A stretch of DNA of 64,000 nt from Siphonodentalium dalli (Eukaryota > Mollusca > Scaphopoda > Gadilida > Siphonodentaliidae), in NCBI GenBank assembly GCA_032622095.1, contig CP136069.1, forward strand, positions 122,254,126-122,318,125, given 5' to 3'. Positions within the stretch are counted from its first letter, which is position 1. Every line of letters begins with the position of its first letter. The position numbers were made by a program, and so were the translations under genes. Below, in pieces: positions 46,955 through 59,216 of the stretch. A model generated the notes under the pieces. That model had not been told where the DNA came from, made no database searches, and saw nothing but the letters and a program-made list of their open reading frames with translations.

Positions 46955-47190
46955 TGATTGAATGATTGATTTGGGTTTTAATGTCGCTTTCAGCAACTAA
47001 CGCCATATCATGACATTGCCAGTTTTAGTGGTGGAGGAAATCCGCACACTTACGGCTAATCTAACAGTGATTTCAATGGCTGATAAACTCGTCGACACTG
47101 TGTGGCAAACCACCGGCCATCGGCGAGTACCTCCACCAGATAACGATTTCGAGTTACAAAGTCCACGATGGAAACATGTCAATTTGAACC
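46955..47190. repeat. Dispersed GATTGATTTGGGTTTTAATGTCGC repeat
   Basis: TGATTGATTTGGGTTTTAAT, GTCGCTTTCAGCAACTAACG, GTGGTGGAGGAAATCCG and GTACCTCCACC resemble a short dispersed repeat common in molluscan DNA (recalled, not checked). A related head (TTGAGGGTTTAACGTCG) lies at 18680. The open frames across it on both strands are not genes. It ends about 70 bp before the first CAP exon. Confidence 0.5.
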
Positions 47191-47260
47191 CTTGAACATG
47201 TATCATATCCGAGTCATTGTACATTTATATATTTTTTTTTAATTTGGATCTGCCATTTAG

Positions 47261-47501
47261 GTTGCCAGCATGCCAGATCAGAAATTTATCAAGGAAGCGT
47301 TGGCGGCTCACAACCAGTATCGCGCAACGCATCAGGCGCCTCCGCTCACCGCTGCCAGAGATCTGAACGACTATGCACAGAACTGGGCAGATCACATCGC
47401 AAAAACCGGTCAGTTCGCACACAGCGACTGCAACCACAGAGGAGGCCGACTCGGAGAGAATATAGCAATGAAATGGGCGTCTCAACCGACCGCTTACTCT
47501 G
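47261..47501 (+). CDS. GLIPR2-like: CAP domain 1, exon 1 (GAPR-1-like)
   Basis: Encodes the N-terminal half of a GAPR-1-like CAP domain. After the acceptor at 47259-47260 come three codons and ATG 47270, then MPDQKFIKEALAAHNQYRAT. The helix 1 signature (HN-x-YR), the tetrad His51 (FAHSD) and Glu63 (LGENIAMKW) are present. GAPR-1 (human GLIPR2, 154 residues) begins similarly with no signal peptide, so a cytoplasmic, membrane-associated protein is expected. The exon ends in phase 1 at Y-S-G with donor GTAATT. An in-frame TAG just upstream of the acceptor shows that the frame does not run back into the intron. The ATG may be the true start or internal to a longer transcript. Confidence 0.92.
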
Positions 47502-50096
47502 GTAATTACAATAAAATATTACTTGTTTTCTTGGACTTGGCTAGAGGGTCTCCGTTGAATGTGGGGGGTCCAGCATAGAAATCCAATTGCACCCCGAACC
47601 CGACTAAACATCACTCCCAAGTCTGGGAGATTTCATGCGCATTTACTGATGGTCATTTCAATCCGAAAACATTGACCGAAACTAGGGAAATATTCGACTT
47701 TTGGATTAAAACAACAAATTTTACGCTCAATAGAGAGTAGAAAATAAAACCATCAGAACAATTTTAACATATCTCTGGTCTGTTATTTCAAACTGAAGTT
47801 GTGAAAGGCGTAACGTAACACATCCAAGTGTTGAATATTTTGACCAAAGTTGGAGGTGAAGTCCCCAACTCTCATGTTGACATTTCACTATCCGTTCTTA
47901 TACTGTGACGACTGCAAGAATTCCAATGCAATAACATCACATTGGATAAACTCGGTATAGATAAAAATGGCGTACCTAAACAGTAGGTTTGATTGCAATC
48001 GTCCATACGCGTTATTATATATGTTTAAACTATATACTCATATGCAGTTACACACGCAAATTGTTTTAAACATGTACAATCATGGAATGCATATATGTTG
48101 TTTCGTTTACACCCCATTGTGCTCGTACATTCCAGTTTAAATGTCATTGTTTGAACTCAATGATCATCCCATCTGGTTGAGAACACCTTCACAGCCAAGT
48201 GCACATCAGGCAATGTTACCGTAAGTTAGCAGACAAATGCGCGTTTGACATAAATCTAGGCAAACTTTTCAAGATATTTTCAACAAAGAATGTCTCTGCA
48301 ACTATCCGGCGAAACATATTGAACATCACATATCCTTGTATTCCTCATTGCATGTGTAATCTGAACGGTTATTGAGAAAAAACAAAAACAATCGATAGTA
48401 ATACATATACATATATATAGGTACCAAGAACTACTAGAATATTTAATAATTCCAGACAAGAATCCGAACACCAAATAGCTTACTGTCATGGCTCAATGAG
48501 AGGGAGCTACATTTGTGTCATAACGTTCGGTTAATTTTTAATTGCATGACTTAACATCATGGCCCCATATATTAAAATGAAGAATAAAGTAGCGCAAATT
48601 GTTCGGCACATAAACCAAATGTTGATATGTAGTGGGTCCACCAGAAAGGACGCAATTAACTGGATATATGTCACACTATTTATATATAACTGGGACTTGG
48701 ATATGAACATATGGCCTATAACTTTGCTCAGCCCCATTTCCCATAGATCAACAGGCATGGCACGATGGTCATTGCCAAAATATTGAACATGAGTTATGAG
48801 TGGCTGTCTTTCTAACTGAACATAATTATGAAAGTTCTTGAAACAAGAAAAATCAAGTTTCCTCTCATGATCTTCATATATATCATTGATATCATATAAA
48901 CTGCACTTTCGAAAAGTTAAATTTTTAAGTAAGGTAAAAAAAAATATGAGAATCAAATACCCATGGCGATATCGAGTTATCATTTCAGTACGATCGACAT
49001 GTATAAACAAAATTTGTATGACGGATCTCGTCCTTGGAGGGTGAACACTGATAGCAATAACTGATGTGACCTTCAGAGTATCCACATGCTAATGGTAGTC
49101 TTTTGTCCCCTTTAGGCGAGAGAGTTGCGACATTTTCTTGAGCCCGCCACACATCGATACAATCATGTTACTCCCATACTCGGAAATAATCGATTATCAT
49201 TTCACTATACATACTGAAATAAGCAAAGTAATTGCTATCATCTCCCTGGGGGTTCGGAAATGTTATTTTGTTAAGGAAGTCGCCAATCGCTTATGGCACT
49301 AATATTGTATTTTATTATTTGCGTCGCAGTAAATATGAGGTAACATGTGACAAAGGTAATATGGCAAGGAGATGTCGGAAGTTTAGCCCAGTGTGTTATT
49401 TTTTCATCACCATAACTATCAGAAAATATAAAATATGAGTGCATACAGCAATGACTCCGCGACATTGCTGATATATGAAAAGTGGCATCAAATATGTTTC
49501 TGGTGGCTCACGATTTACCTGGACTACCCACCACACTAAGCATTTTGCTGTTGGGTTGATAACATATGGTTTTATGGGAATGGGTATACGAACGCAGATA
49601 AAACACGGATCCGACACGATTTTTATGCCAGAATAAATCCTTCTAGATACAAAATGGCTTAGTCAGTAAGGTGCATAGCAAAGCGAACCATCACGAATCG
49701 CTCACTGCACGACTACTAAGTCGGATCGTTTATCGATGGGCACTGATTCGTGTTAAACGTAAATGGAAGAAATCGGGTTCGGGTGTGGGCAAGCCTGTAA
49801 TTATACTAACTAGTGGTATATATTTTGTTCAAAGTATATAATGTGGTGTGATTTCCAAATGAAATTAACCATTTTTCGTGTTGCCCAGACTCTGAAACGA
49901 TGCTAATCCCAAATGAACCAAACTTTAGACACAAATTTCTTGAACCGGCTGTCTTATTGACTCTCATCAAGCAGTGAGCATCAAAATAGACATGTCTCGA
50001 TTCTGTATATCAGCACAATTATCACATGATAGTTAAGAATTTTCTGAATATCTGTTATACATGTAGCTAGAATATTTTCTCTCCAATCTCTCATAG
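47502..50096 (+). other. Intron 1 of the CAP gene
   Basis: 2595 bp, from GTAATT to TCTCTCATAG. It contains the uninterrupted copy of the 1550-2470 repeat at 48421-48870. The 184-codon minus-strand frame 48531-49085 overlaps that repeat and is not supported as a gene. Otherwise AT-rich. Confidence 0.8.
48421..48870 (+). repeat. Dispersed repeat, copy 2 (uninterrupted)
   Basis: GTACCAAGAACTACTAGAAT, CATTTGTGTCATAACGTT, AAATGAAGAATAAAGTA and GGCTGTCTTTCTAACTGAA match the flanks of the insertion at 1859-2296 in order. This copy shows what the empty target looked like. Confidence 0.65.
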
Positions 50097-50174
50097 GTCA
50101 AGATGCGACGGATCAGTGGTATAGCGAAGTCAAAGTTCATCAGTTCGGAGTGGAACCACGGTCGCTCAGCTCTG
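50097..50174 (+). CDS. GLIPR2-like: CAP domain 1, exon 2
   Basis: This 78-nt exon, phase 1 at both ends, encodes GQDATDQWYSEVKVHQFGVE then PRSLSSG. It supplies the third tetrad residue, Glu88 in the D-Q-W-Y-S-E helix, matching the D-R-W-Y-S-E-I-K segment of human GAPR-1. Acceptor CTCTCATAG and donor GTAAGT are both strong. Removing or adding the exon would keep the reading frame. Confidence 0.93.
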
Positions 50175-51974
50175 GTAAGTAAAAGTGAAGTGAACACACA
50201 ACCATTATCGACAGTGGTAACGAGATCTAGTGAACTCCAGTCCGACAAATTTCCAATGCGATGTCTATTATCGCTATTTATCCATGAATCTCGGTCACCT
50301 CTAATAACCAAAACGTGAAAATAGCCAACATTGTATTGCAAAGATTAAACGTTTTGATAACGTCAATTAATTAATTAAAGAAAACACATTATGTTCCGTT
50401 AACAGAGGCCAGTGAATGGGACCACCACCACCATCACCACCACCATACCCTTGAACAGAGGCTTTAAAGTGTAGGGCATCCAGGATCCAGTTGAGCAATA
50501 TAGTCGGTAAAATTGAACCAAGGAAAGGTATAATTCCACATCAATGTAATTTACATAGCACAATGTTGGTGACAGCAAATTGAATATTAAGTGATGGTGA
50601 CGTAAATATTGTATGAACATGTGACTCGAATTGCAGGAGGCAAACAAATACTGTTTTTGTAGTTTTCCAACATGCTGCGGGCTTTAAAAGCCACATATTT
50701 GTACACATAACAAACACTGTGTGGTAGAACTACCCATATACCACACATTATTTATAGACGTTTGAGCATCAACACAAATGTGAATGGAACTGTGAGGCAA
50801 ATGGCCTCACGGTTAATGTGTGTTACTGCAACACAAGACGCATGATTCCGCCAAACAATTTGTTCACCGGAAACCATCAGAACGTGCGCTTTACGAATCA
50901 TACAATTTCGAGTCTGATTTGATGCACACCATATGCTTGGTCGCCAATAAACATTAGTGTGTGGTTTATGCAAACAATTATGTTGAATCAACATACACAT
51001 GTGTTAGTTGAACGCACTCACATATATTCGCCATAGTGGCAAATGTATGTCCGTGTGGACCACACAAGGTTGTGTGGCAAAAACACAATATCACTGGATT
51101 AGGGGCAATAATTTGGTTGCTGATTGTACGCACACTCATATGTGTGTTCTAAGAATTCATGTTTATGCTGGTCTCGCGCAAAATGTTGCTATACAAGCAC
51201 ACACAGAGGTGTTAAGAGTAAGAACACATTTGGGTATTCCTCAACTGCCCACAGTTGTGTTGTTTATCCACTTATTATCTACTGAATTTGATAAAACAAA
51301 TAAGTTAATTATTGTGTTGGCAATAGTTTGGCCGGTTAAGGCACAAAAACTGAATATGGTTTGTGAGCATTCCCCGACGAATTAAGTTAATACATGTATG
51401 TACTCAGCAAATATGATATGCAAATCGTCGAGACGAGTTAGTTTGACATTTGGCGTTACACAGCAAAACAACACTAAGCTAAACAAAAAATAACAACCAC
51501 TTAACGCTCAGTTGCCGATAACGTGTAGTTATTATCTTTGAGTTGCAGATATTGGCTTTTAGTTTCTTTCTATGGGCCCAATTGCGATAACGTTTATTTG
51601 GCACATGGTACAATAGTATAATTCGGTATATTATTCATATTAGACTTTCTCAAAAATGTCTTGACCGAGTTCGAGTGGAATATTTGGTATGTCGGATTAC
51701 CTGACTGTAGTGTGTATTATATTCAGTCACAAGTAATGAATTTTCAATCCAAGCCTATGTTTGACGTGTGATTCTTGTTATTCGTAGTAAAAGGGTAGGT
51801 CGAAATGAGGATATCAGCGCGGGGTTAAACCCATTCAATTTAGTATCGGCCTGTTGACGCATAGATTGATTTTTCCGCAATGTATTGATGAGGTCCGGGT
51901 GGAGTTGCTCAACAGCAGGACCATTTGAGAATCGTATGCGCCGATAACGCAAGTGGTATACAAATGTAGTTTAG

Positions 51975-52040
51975 TACAATTAATGGTTGCTACACATCGT
52001 ATTTATGCACAATTAATGGTTACTACACATCGTATTTAGA
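51975..52040. repeat. Two-copy tandem repeat, about 33-bp unit
   Basis: ACAATTAATGGTTGCTACAC and ACAATTAATGGTTACTACAC, each followed by ATCGTATTTA, are adjacent. Confidence 0.85.
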
Positions 52041-55000
52041 ATCTATAGTTTTATCTGTAAACTTGAATGTTATGGATCAGAACACAAATTACAGCCCATA
52101 CAGAATGGATAGATATGATCTTAGTGTGCCCCCGGTATTGACAAGTGCGATTAAAACGCAATCGAATAATAAGAATAGATGTTCTGATATAATTGAATGG
52201 ACCTAATGGACCTTAGTGATTGGAATTGCTCCTCTGCATCACAAATTAACAATCGCCGTTGTAGTTGCTCCATATTGTTAGGGTTAAAACAGCCCACGTA
52301 TGGTCGCTATATTTTATCGAGAATAGCTTGTCTACTTTGTGTGTGCTCATTTGTGATTGGGTAAGCCTTGTGCAGTTTATGTGGTTTGGGTTGTACAACC
52401 GTGGCTATGGGTATAGTCGAAGTCAGCCTTGTGTGCATGACCGACGATTTCTTCAACAATTGGCTTCATATACATATACTCATCATAATTTAATACGGAG
52501 GGTACAAATTCCATATACCGGTTAAACTGGGACCATTCTGTTGATTAATACTTAAAGCTGGGGAGTGTTATAATTCGAACAAGAGCAATATAGTTATGAT
52601 AAAATGCAACCAGAACACTCATTATTGATTTACAACCCCATGTTGTTCATGTTGGGGAAAACCTCATTTACCAGAACGCATACGACCATTGTTTTGTTTT
52701 CAAATCCACTTGTCAGAGAATCCCCACTCACAAGACACTCAGCAAATATTATGCCACAAAGTAATCCAAAAATAAATGAACAAGTAATTTAATTGCATGA
52801 TATTTGTGAAGTAACGTATGACATTGAAGTACATGTAATGCCAAAATAGACCCATTACAATCTTACACTACTGTTCATTACTTAAGAAAAAGTAATGCAT
52901 TTTAATGCATTACCATTACTCTTCACCCAATCAATGGTCACTACGTCTCAAAAATACATTGCCACTTACCACAAATACATATTTTAAAAAACGAGTTGAC
53001 GGCGGCCATTTATGAACTACAAGTCTTCATATTCCAGCTTGCCAACATTGTTTTGTTGGGGGATTTAGATGAGAAAATACCTCTACAACGTATAAACAAC
53101 TATCATAAACTTCTGAAAGAGAAATGCCCGTATAATTCACTTTTCTTGTTTCAATAACCCGATTAGGGCAAATTTCGCATTAACAACTGTGCAGTTGCAC
53201 ATATCTCACGCAGGGCCGTAAACTAAGGGGTGCAGTGTGTGACCACCCCAATGATCCAGACACTGCCTTCGCCGAACAGTTGTCATGCAGATACATTGGA
53301 ACTTTTGGCATATGAGGAGGGTGTTGCCCGACATAATTGTAAACTAGTATGTCTGGAGTAAACGTAAGAGAATGGTGCCCAGCGGAGCCCAATATAGTAA
53401 AGTTAAGCAGCGCAATAGAATATCTACAGTAATTTGGCTCTATCTGTGTTGTTCAGTTCTAAAGGTTTTGCTCGGCAGGCATGTCAAATAGTTTTGCTTG
53501 TCATACACTACTCTATCTATATAACATAAGAAACTTTAGATGGAGCTATTAAAATGTCACTAAATAACCTCCAGTGGGGCCGGTACCAGGAACTATCTTG
53601 TCCAACTGACTGCTATATAAGGATGAGAATAGCAGCAAACACAAACACACCACATATCACCACCATGTATGTGGTATGTCCGTCACCAACATTGTATTTG
53701 TCCAAATGTTAATGGGAGAGGGCGGATGTAAGTTGTCAAAATGTGTGACTCGATCCCTGTTTTAATATCAAATTACAAAAATAACTGACTGCATGACAAC
53801 GAATGGGGTGTCTTGAATTTCTTAGCAAAAACATCAAATTCTTAGAAATCATTGTAACGGCAGATTAGTCACAGGCGATAGTATAATTCGGTCCACTTAT
53901 ATAGTATATGTGATTATTGATGGGACAGAAAATAATCTCCATTCAATAACAAATTATTCACGACGTATAAGCGTTTACAAATGAGGCCATGAATTCAAAG
54001 AAATCAAACTATTGGCAAATATTGGCAGGGTGAAGTCTAACCGCCATGATATTTTGGTGGCGTTACGGACCAGATCTCGTGGCATACTGTTCGGCTTTCT
54101 TGAAGCACATAGAGCGAACATGATGTGATCATAGCTTTTCAGAGCACGTCAGTAAATCAATACATTGGGAACTATATATCCTATATATTCAGACATGAGA
54201 CCACGTTAATAACCGCTTCATGGTATATTAAATCGTAAGAACTGCCGGAATATTGTAGTATAATCCAATAAACCATATCATCAAAACGTATGAAGTCAAT
54301 GCATGGAATCGATCCTGTTTCCAAACATACTTACACAGGAGTTATCTCCATAGTGGCGAATTAACGGGTGCATTATAAACGTCTAGCTAACCAATATTTA
54401 TGTCTTCCATGAGAGAGTTTCTGGCGATAATAGATGACGTTTTGCCAAACAATATCCGATAGCCGTTCGAGGAAATATGTCATTGCTCATATTGTACTTG
54501 TTCAACTTCCAATGCCAATTGCTCCACGACAATTTGGCTAAGTAACACTGTTTCAGACTGTGCTTCCAGGGAATGTATCATAACGCCAACAGGTCCTATA
54601 TACGCTATACATATGAATTTGTGACATCATCAATTATATATATATGTAGATAAACCGATCATGCGATTTTGAGCAATCGGACAAATTCGGTCATGGTAGT
54701 ATTTAATAATTGATTAACTGTATTTATCACTTGATAATGATAAGAATTTCATGATCCATATGAAGATGTTTCATATGCGACCGTTAATTACACTTAGTGT
54801 ATGGTCAAATTAGATTCGATATTATTAGATCTATTTATAAATAAAAATGCCCTTCGTGGTAATAGATCAAAGCTCTATCGATACATATGTCCGATGTTAT
54901 TGTTTTAGTAATCCTATAAGCGATCCAGAAAATAAAAGATGACTTAAATTTACTACGTCGACCTCCAATTCAAATTGACCGACGAATATAACCACGTAGC

Positions 55001-55046
55001 TAATCACATTGAGCGCTGGCTTTCCAATTTTAGCTCAACTTGATGA

Positions 55047-55400
55047 ATTAAAGTTTGAGCTATTGTCATGTGCGTCGGGAAGTCTGTCCGTCAACAGTTT
55101 CCTTTGGCACACCATACAAGCCACACTCCTTATCCGACCATCACCAAACAAAACGGATCATTGGGGTGGGCTCTAGATGGGAGCTATTTTTCGGAATTGC
55201 CTTGAAAAACAAAACCGCCAGCAGCCATTTTAATCTTCACTATTGAATCTATTTTCACACCATCCAGCACACATTAATTCAGTGGAATTTTTAGGGGAAA
55301 TGCGCGCTATTGAATTTGAATGACTTTCAATGAATCTTTGCAAGATAAATCGTTCGGCCTGCCCTACAGCCAACATGTTAATCTGATTGATCCCAAACTT
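55047..55400. repeat. Single-unit copy of the GCCGCCAGC..CCAT family
   Basis: Begins AAAGTTTGAGCTATTGTCAT and continues GTCAACAGTTTCCTTTGGCA, ACACTCCTTATCCGACCATC, GGGCTCTAGATGGGAGCTAT and ACCGCCAGCAGCCATTTTAA, following the order in the 9593-10620 array. Confidence 0.8.
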
Positions 55401-55924
55401 CGCTGTTGAATTCTACTAGACTACTAGTATTACTTAATATTTCAGCATTCCGCATTCCCTGTCGCTCCATAGTCCAAGTCTTCTCGTACTAAAACCAGCT
55501 AAGATATTGGGATGGCGAGATGTTGGATTTTAGTCCGAGTTCGCCTCCATATGCGTTTTATAACACGAGTTAAGCGTTTGTGACCCGCTCAAATAAAACC
55601 ACAATTATATGAAATAAAATATCAAAATTGCGACCAATAAACGGATTTTTTCCGCAGAAGACATGATATTTGATCTGAAACCCACATCGGTTGTGAATTG
55701 AAAGCGGTAATTTAATGTGAAAAGAGACATTTACCACAGTGTTGACATATTTTTAAAAGTATGCGAACTCAGTTGACCTCACGAACTGTGTTCGGCATTT
55801 TCCGGTGAAAATATTCCGTAGATTTTCGACTAACCACGCACATGACGATGAATTCTCCATTGTAATCGTAATTATGTGTGTCAATAAATAATAAATAAAT
55901 AGATTAAGTAAACATTGAAGATAT

Positions 55925-56112
55925 AAATGTAATACATTAAATAAATTACGGGAATTACAACTGTGAGAACTGTTTAATTAATTAAACTTTGGAATGATTT
56001 AGACATTGAATACAAGTCAACCGAAGACTCAAACCGGTTTAAAGAGTGTGTCAGACTGGAATTATACAGCCAACTTAAAGATAAAGAAGAGGGAATTTTT
56101 GTGTGGACATAA
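55925..56112 (+). pseudogene. Possible LINE C-terminal fragment
   Basis: A frame reads IKLWNDLDIEYKSTEDSNRF then KECVRLELYSQL before a TAA at 56110-56112. The K-L-W-N-x-L opening and basic Phe-Lys helix resemble the C-termini of CR1/Jockey-type LINE proteins. A stop lies just upstream of the match, so it is broken. An (ATCT)n tail at 57262-57282 is consistent with a LINE 3' end. Confidence 0.45.
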
Positions 56113-56199
56113 ACTTTAAAGCAAATCAACACCTTTTCATATGCTCTATCCGTTTTCATCTGTATTTCATACAGCTGAAGTATTTTTATCCCAAATGCA

Positions 56200-56690
56200 C
56201 ATTTTAGTGCATTCATCCAGAGGAGGTCTGTGTATTCTGTGTTGGAGTAAGCTCACTCGGCCACCATTTGATAAGGGGGCCCTTTGCTTATAATATCTTT
56301 GTAGAGGGCTGCGAAAACAAAACAGAACCCACAGACACCTTCTGGCTCTGCAGAAATTGCTCGGGTGCCACCTTTGGGACGCATACATGTATGCATCTCA
56401 GGGGTGACATCTGAGTAGTTTTTGTGATGAATGCACATTGATCTGGTAGCATGGCACCAATTTGCTACATTTTATAATGTTTCTGTATCATTCACGAATG
56501 TATTTTATAGGTTTTATTTTCACAATCATGTAGGTTTTACAGTTTGAACATTATTCCGGGGGGGGGTCTATGGATTCTGTGTTGGAGTAAGTTCAACTCA
56601 GCCACAATTTGATAGGTGGGCTCTCTGCTTAATATGTTTGTAGAGGGCTGCTGAAACAAAACAGAACCCATAGACACTGCCGGTGTGGTT
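56200..56690. repeat. Two-copy direct repeat, about 340 bp apart
   Basis: GTGTATTCTGTGTTGGAGTA, GTTGAGGG-like spacing, TTTGTAGAGGGCTGCGAAAA and CAAAACAGAACCCACAGACA (56230-56340) recur at 56570-56680 with small changes. It probably forms part of the LINE 3' UTR or of the host element. Confidence 0.7.
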
Positions 56691-57261
56691 GCATCTCTTA
56701 ATTTGCAATAATTTATGCACAACATCTCCCACACTGTCATTCATCAAAACATCAAAAATATCATCATATGTCATTCTTAAATGATCTTAATGATTTAAAA
56801 TGGTTCGGTACCGGTAACTCTGAAATTGATCTTAACATTCTTAGGAAATTTCAACACATACTTTAATAAGGAAATATATCTCTTGAAGTTATCTCTATAA
56901 ACTATATTTATTCCTTTGGTCATTTGAAATTTAGAAATTGTTTGCAGATAACATCTATTAATCTGAGGACCATTCTGGAAATAAGTCTGCCCATTTATGG
57001 GTCAGACTTTTCAATGTTATCCTCGGTGCGATGGGTGAGTCTTATTACATCATAAAGACCATTTCTTTAAAGATTAATATATTATATTAAATAAATTATA
57101 ATGAAATGAAACTGAAATTAATCTTTCAAATTAATGATTGACACTGTTTATATATTTTCTCATATGTTTAAAATCAGCTGTATACAATCTAATCTGTAAT
57201 ATCTTTTGGTCCATTCAAACTGTAGGACCTTTTGTAATATGTTTTTACACCGCACCAAATA

Positions 57262-57282
57262 AATCTATCTATCTATCTATAA
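57262..57282. repeat. (ATCT)n tract
   Basis: AATCTATCTATCTATCTAT, about four units, directly after ACACCGCACCAAATAA. Likely the simple-repeat tail of a LINE insertion. Confidence 0.8.
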
Positions 57283-57720
57283 AACAGTGTAAACACAACG
57301 AGCAATAGAATAAATATGGGGGCTGCCATCTTGTTTGTATCGAAATCGTCTCGGCCAAAACAAACTCCGGACTATGCCGAAGTTCTTCGGAACACTTCGG
57401 CTTTCAGTTAAAACGTAAACAAACATAAACAATGCGATGTTAGTGGCAATCAACCGGAATATTATATGTGTAATTTAACATGAAAGTTAGATTATTATAC
57501 ACCATTATGACCATAAGATGTCACTCTTTCCGATGTATATAGCATCATGTATTGATTTGTTAGGTAAATCGAGTAAAATACACCACAAATTCCCGCCACA
57601 AACCCTGGGCGTAACTCGTGTTATAAAAAGCATATGGAGTTAGGGTTAGGGTTAGACTAAAATCCAGCATCTCGCCATCCCAATATCTTAGCTGGTTTTA
57701 GTACGAGAAGACTTGGACTA

Positions 57721-59216
57721 GTCGCCCCATTGACCCGTATCAAATGGAAATTTCCCCTTTCCAGGTTGAGCTACAATGTCATTGACATTTAGATTTCAGT
57801 TGGCACTTATGTACCAACCAATCGGAGGCCACTTCCGATGTGCAACATGATTCTAATTATGATATAAATATAATAACAGGCGTCTAATTTGAAGTTCAAA
57901 AAGACGTTTATAATAAGGAGCGTTTATTCAGCACGTGCCCTGGCTTTGTAGCGTGTTGATGCCGATGTATAAGCTGTCAGCTACTTTTATGTAGCCGATG
58001 TACGTGTTGTAATTATAGAATAAGATTTTAAGTTACAAGTATGATATAAGATTTATGACCAAAAATGATTAACCGCGAAAGTGGTCTCCGGTTGGGAGTT
58101 AAAACACAGCTTCAAATTTCAACTGAAATGACAGAACCGGCGTTCCATAAATATTTACCGGGCGAAAAGTGAAGAGTACATACTCGTGATCTTAATTCGT
58201 ATGTGGAATTCCAAAGGTGACCATAAGTATCCGATATTGCCCAATTCGTTTTCTCATTGATTGTATTGCAGATTGTCAACTGGGATATGTACTGATGGGA
58301 AATAATATATAAATACTTTTAAAAAGCAAGCTCCCCCTGACATTTTAGATGCTATCTTCATATATGGTAATCACAATGCGATGAATCTTTACGAAATATA
58401 AGTTTTTATACATGTATGTGACCAAGCTATATTTTAACTAATAATACGGTGAGTGAATACATGCTTAAATGAACAATAATTAAATGGGAAGAGTCAATTT
58501 TCCAAAATTCACAAAATTAGTGGGTACACAAGAGGAAACTTGTTCCAGTACATGCGCTAGACATTTGGTTATGTTCTAATGTCAGAATTATCGGTTATTG
58601 ACAGTCGGGCCTCCCCTTGGTAGCATGGCGGACATGGTTCAAATGGGAACGAGTAGTCTATAAAAGAGTGGGTAATGACACTAATCAACATGACATTCCT
58701 CATCAAATGCAAGATGAATTGGCAGTATTGAGTCCAGTGTCTGGTCATTACAATGAGGTCACGATGGATCCAAGTCTTATTGTGACCTGGGGTTTTCTAG
58801 TACAGTGGCCGAATCGAAAAGGAACTCTAGTTTACGAGATAACCTTTGCGTTTGAGCACAAGAGTCATGTTGGGTTCCATTAAATTGAATTCGTAAATGT
58901 TGTAAAGTCGTTATCAGATATATGTCATTTTTCTACCAAGAAACATGTTTGGGGTAGAGGTAGTTAAAAGCCAGTATCTTACAAACCGTTCGAAAGTTAT
59001 GTCAACTTCTTTCTACGTGTGATTACCAGATAACTACTACACAATATGTTGATTAATAGTTTAGCATTATTGCAATTTTTGTTTGAATAATAACGTGGTA
59101 ACCAAATAGGGCGGCGTCATTGTCATAAACGATGGGCGTGCAGTGAATATTGTGTTGGAATCATTGCCTTATGTTATCACCCAATAATTCGTCACGAATA
59201 AAGCAGTAGCTATTTA
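57721..59216. other. Intron 2 sequence, no recognisable feature
   Basis: AT-rich DNA between the TIR element and the hairpin-ended element. The 88-codon frame 58617-58883 has no acceptor-donor context that would place it in the CAP transcript. Confidence 0.4.

Larger units (their letters stand above)
55470..57720. mobile_element. 2.25-kb element with about 105-bp terminal inverted repeats
   Basis: The left end (TAGTCCAAGTCTTCTCGTAC, TAAAACCAGCTAAGATATTG, GGATGGCGAGATG) is the complement of the right end (CATCTCGCCATCC, CAATATCTTAGCTGGTTTTA, GTACGAGAAGACTTGGACTA). The match resumes at CATATGCGTTTTATAACACG against CGTGTTATAAAAAGCATATG. Between these, the right arm has GTTAGGGTTAGGGTTAG where the left has other sequence. 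Flanking TA is compatible with a Tc1/mariner-like target, but the superfamily is uncertain. The interior holds a LINE 3' fragment and a tandem duplication, not a transposase. Confidence 0.8.

Noticed and set aside
48531-49085. 184-codon minus-strand open frame
   Set aside because: It overlaps a dispersed non-coding repeat also found at 1550-2470, has no recognisable domain, and lies in an intron. Length alone is not enough.
51008-51385. 125-codon plus-strand open frame in CAP intron 2
   Set aside because: No domain, no acceptor or donor in register with the CAP exons, and composition follows CA-rich DNA.
57640-57660. Telomere repeat (GTTAGGGTTAGGGTTAG)
   Set aside because: Fewer than three units inside the arm of a mobile element; not a chromosome end.
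58617-58883. 88-codon frame in CAP intron 2
   Set aside because: Not flanked by splice sites in a phase that fits exons 2 and 3, which already join cleanly.
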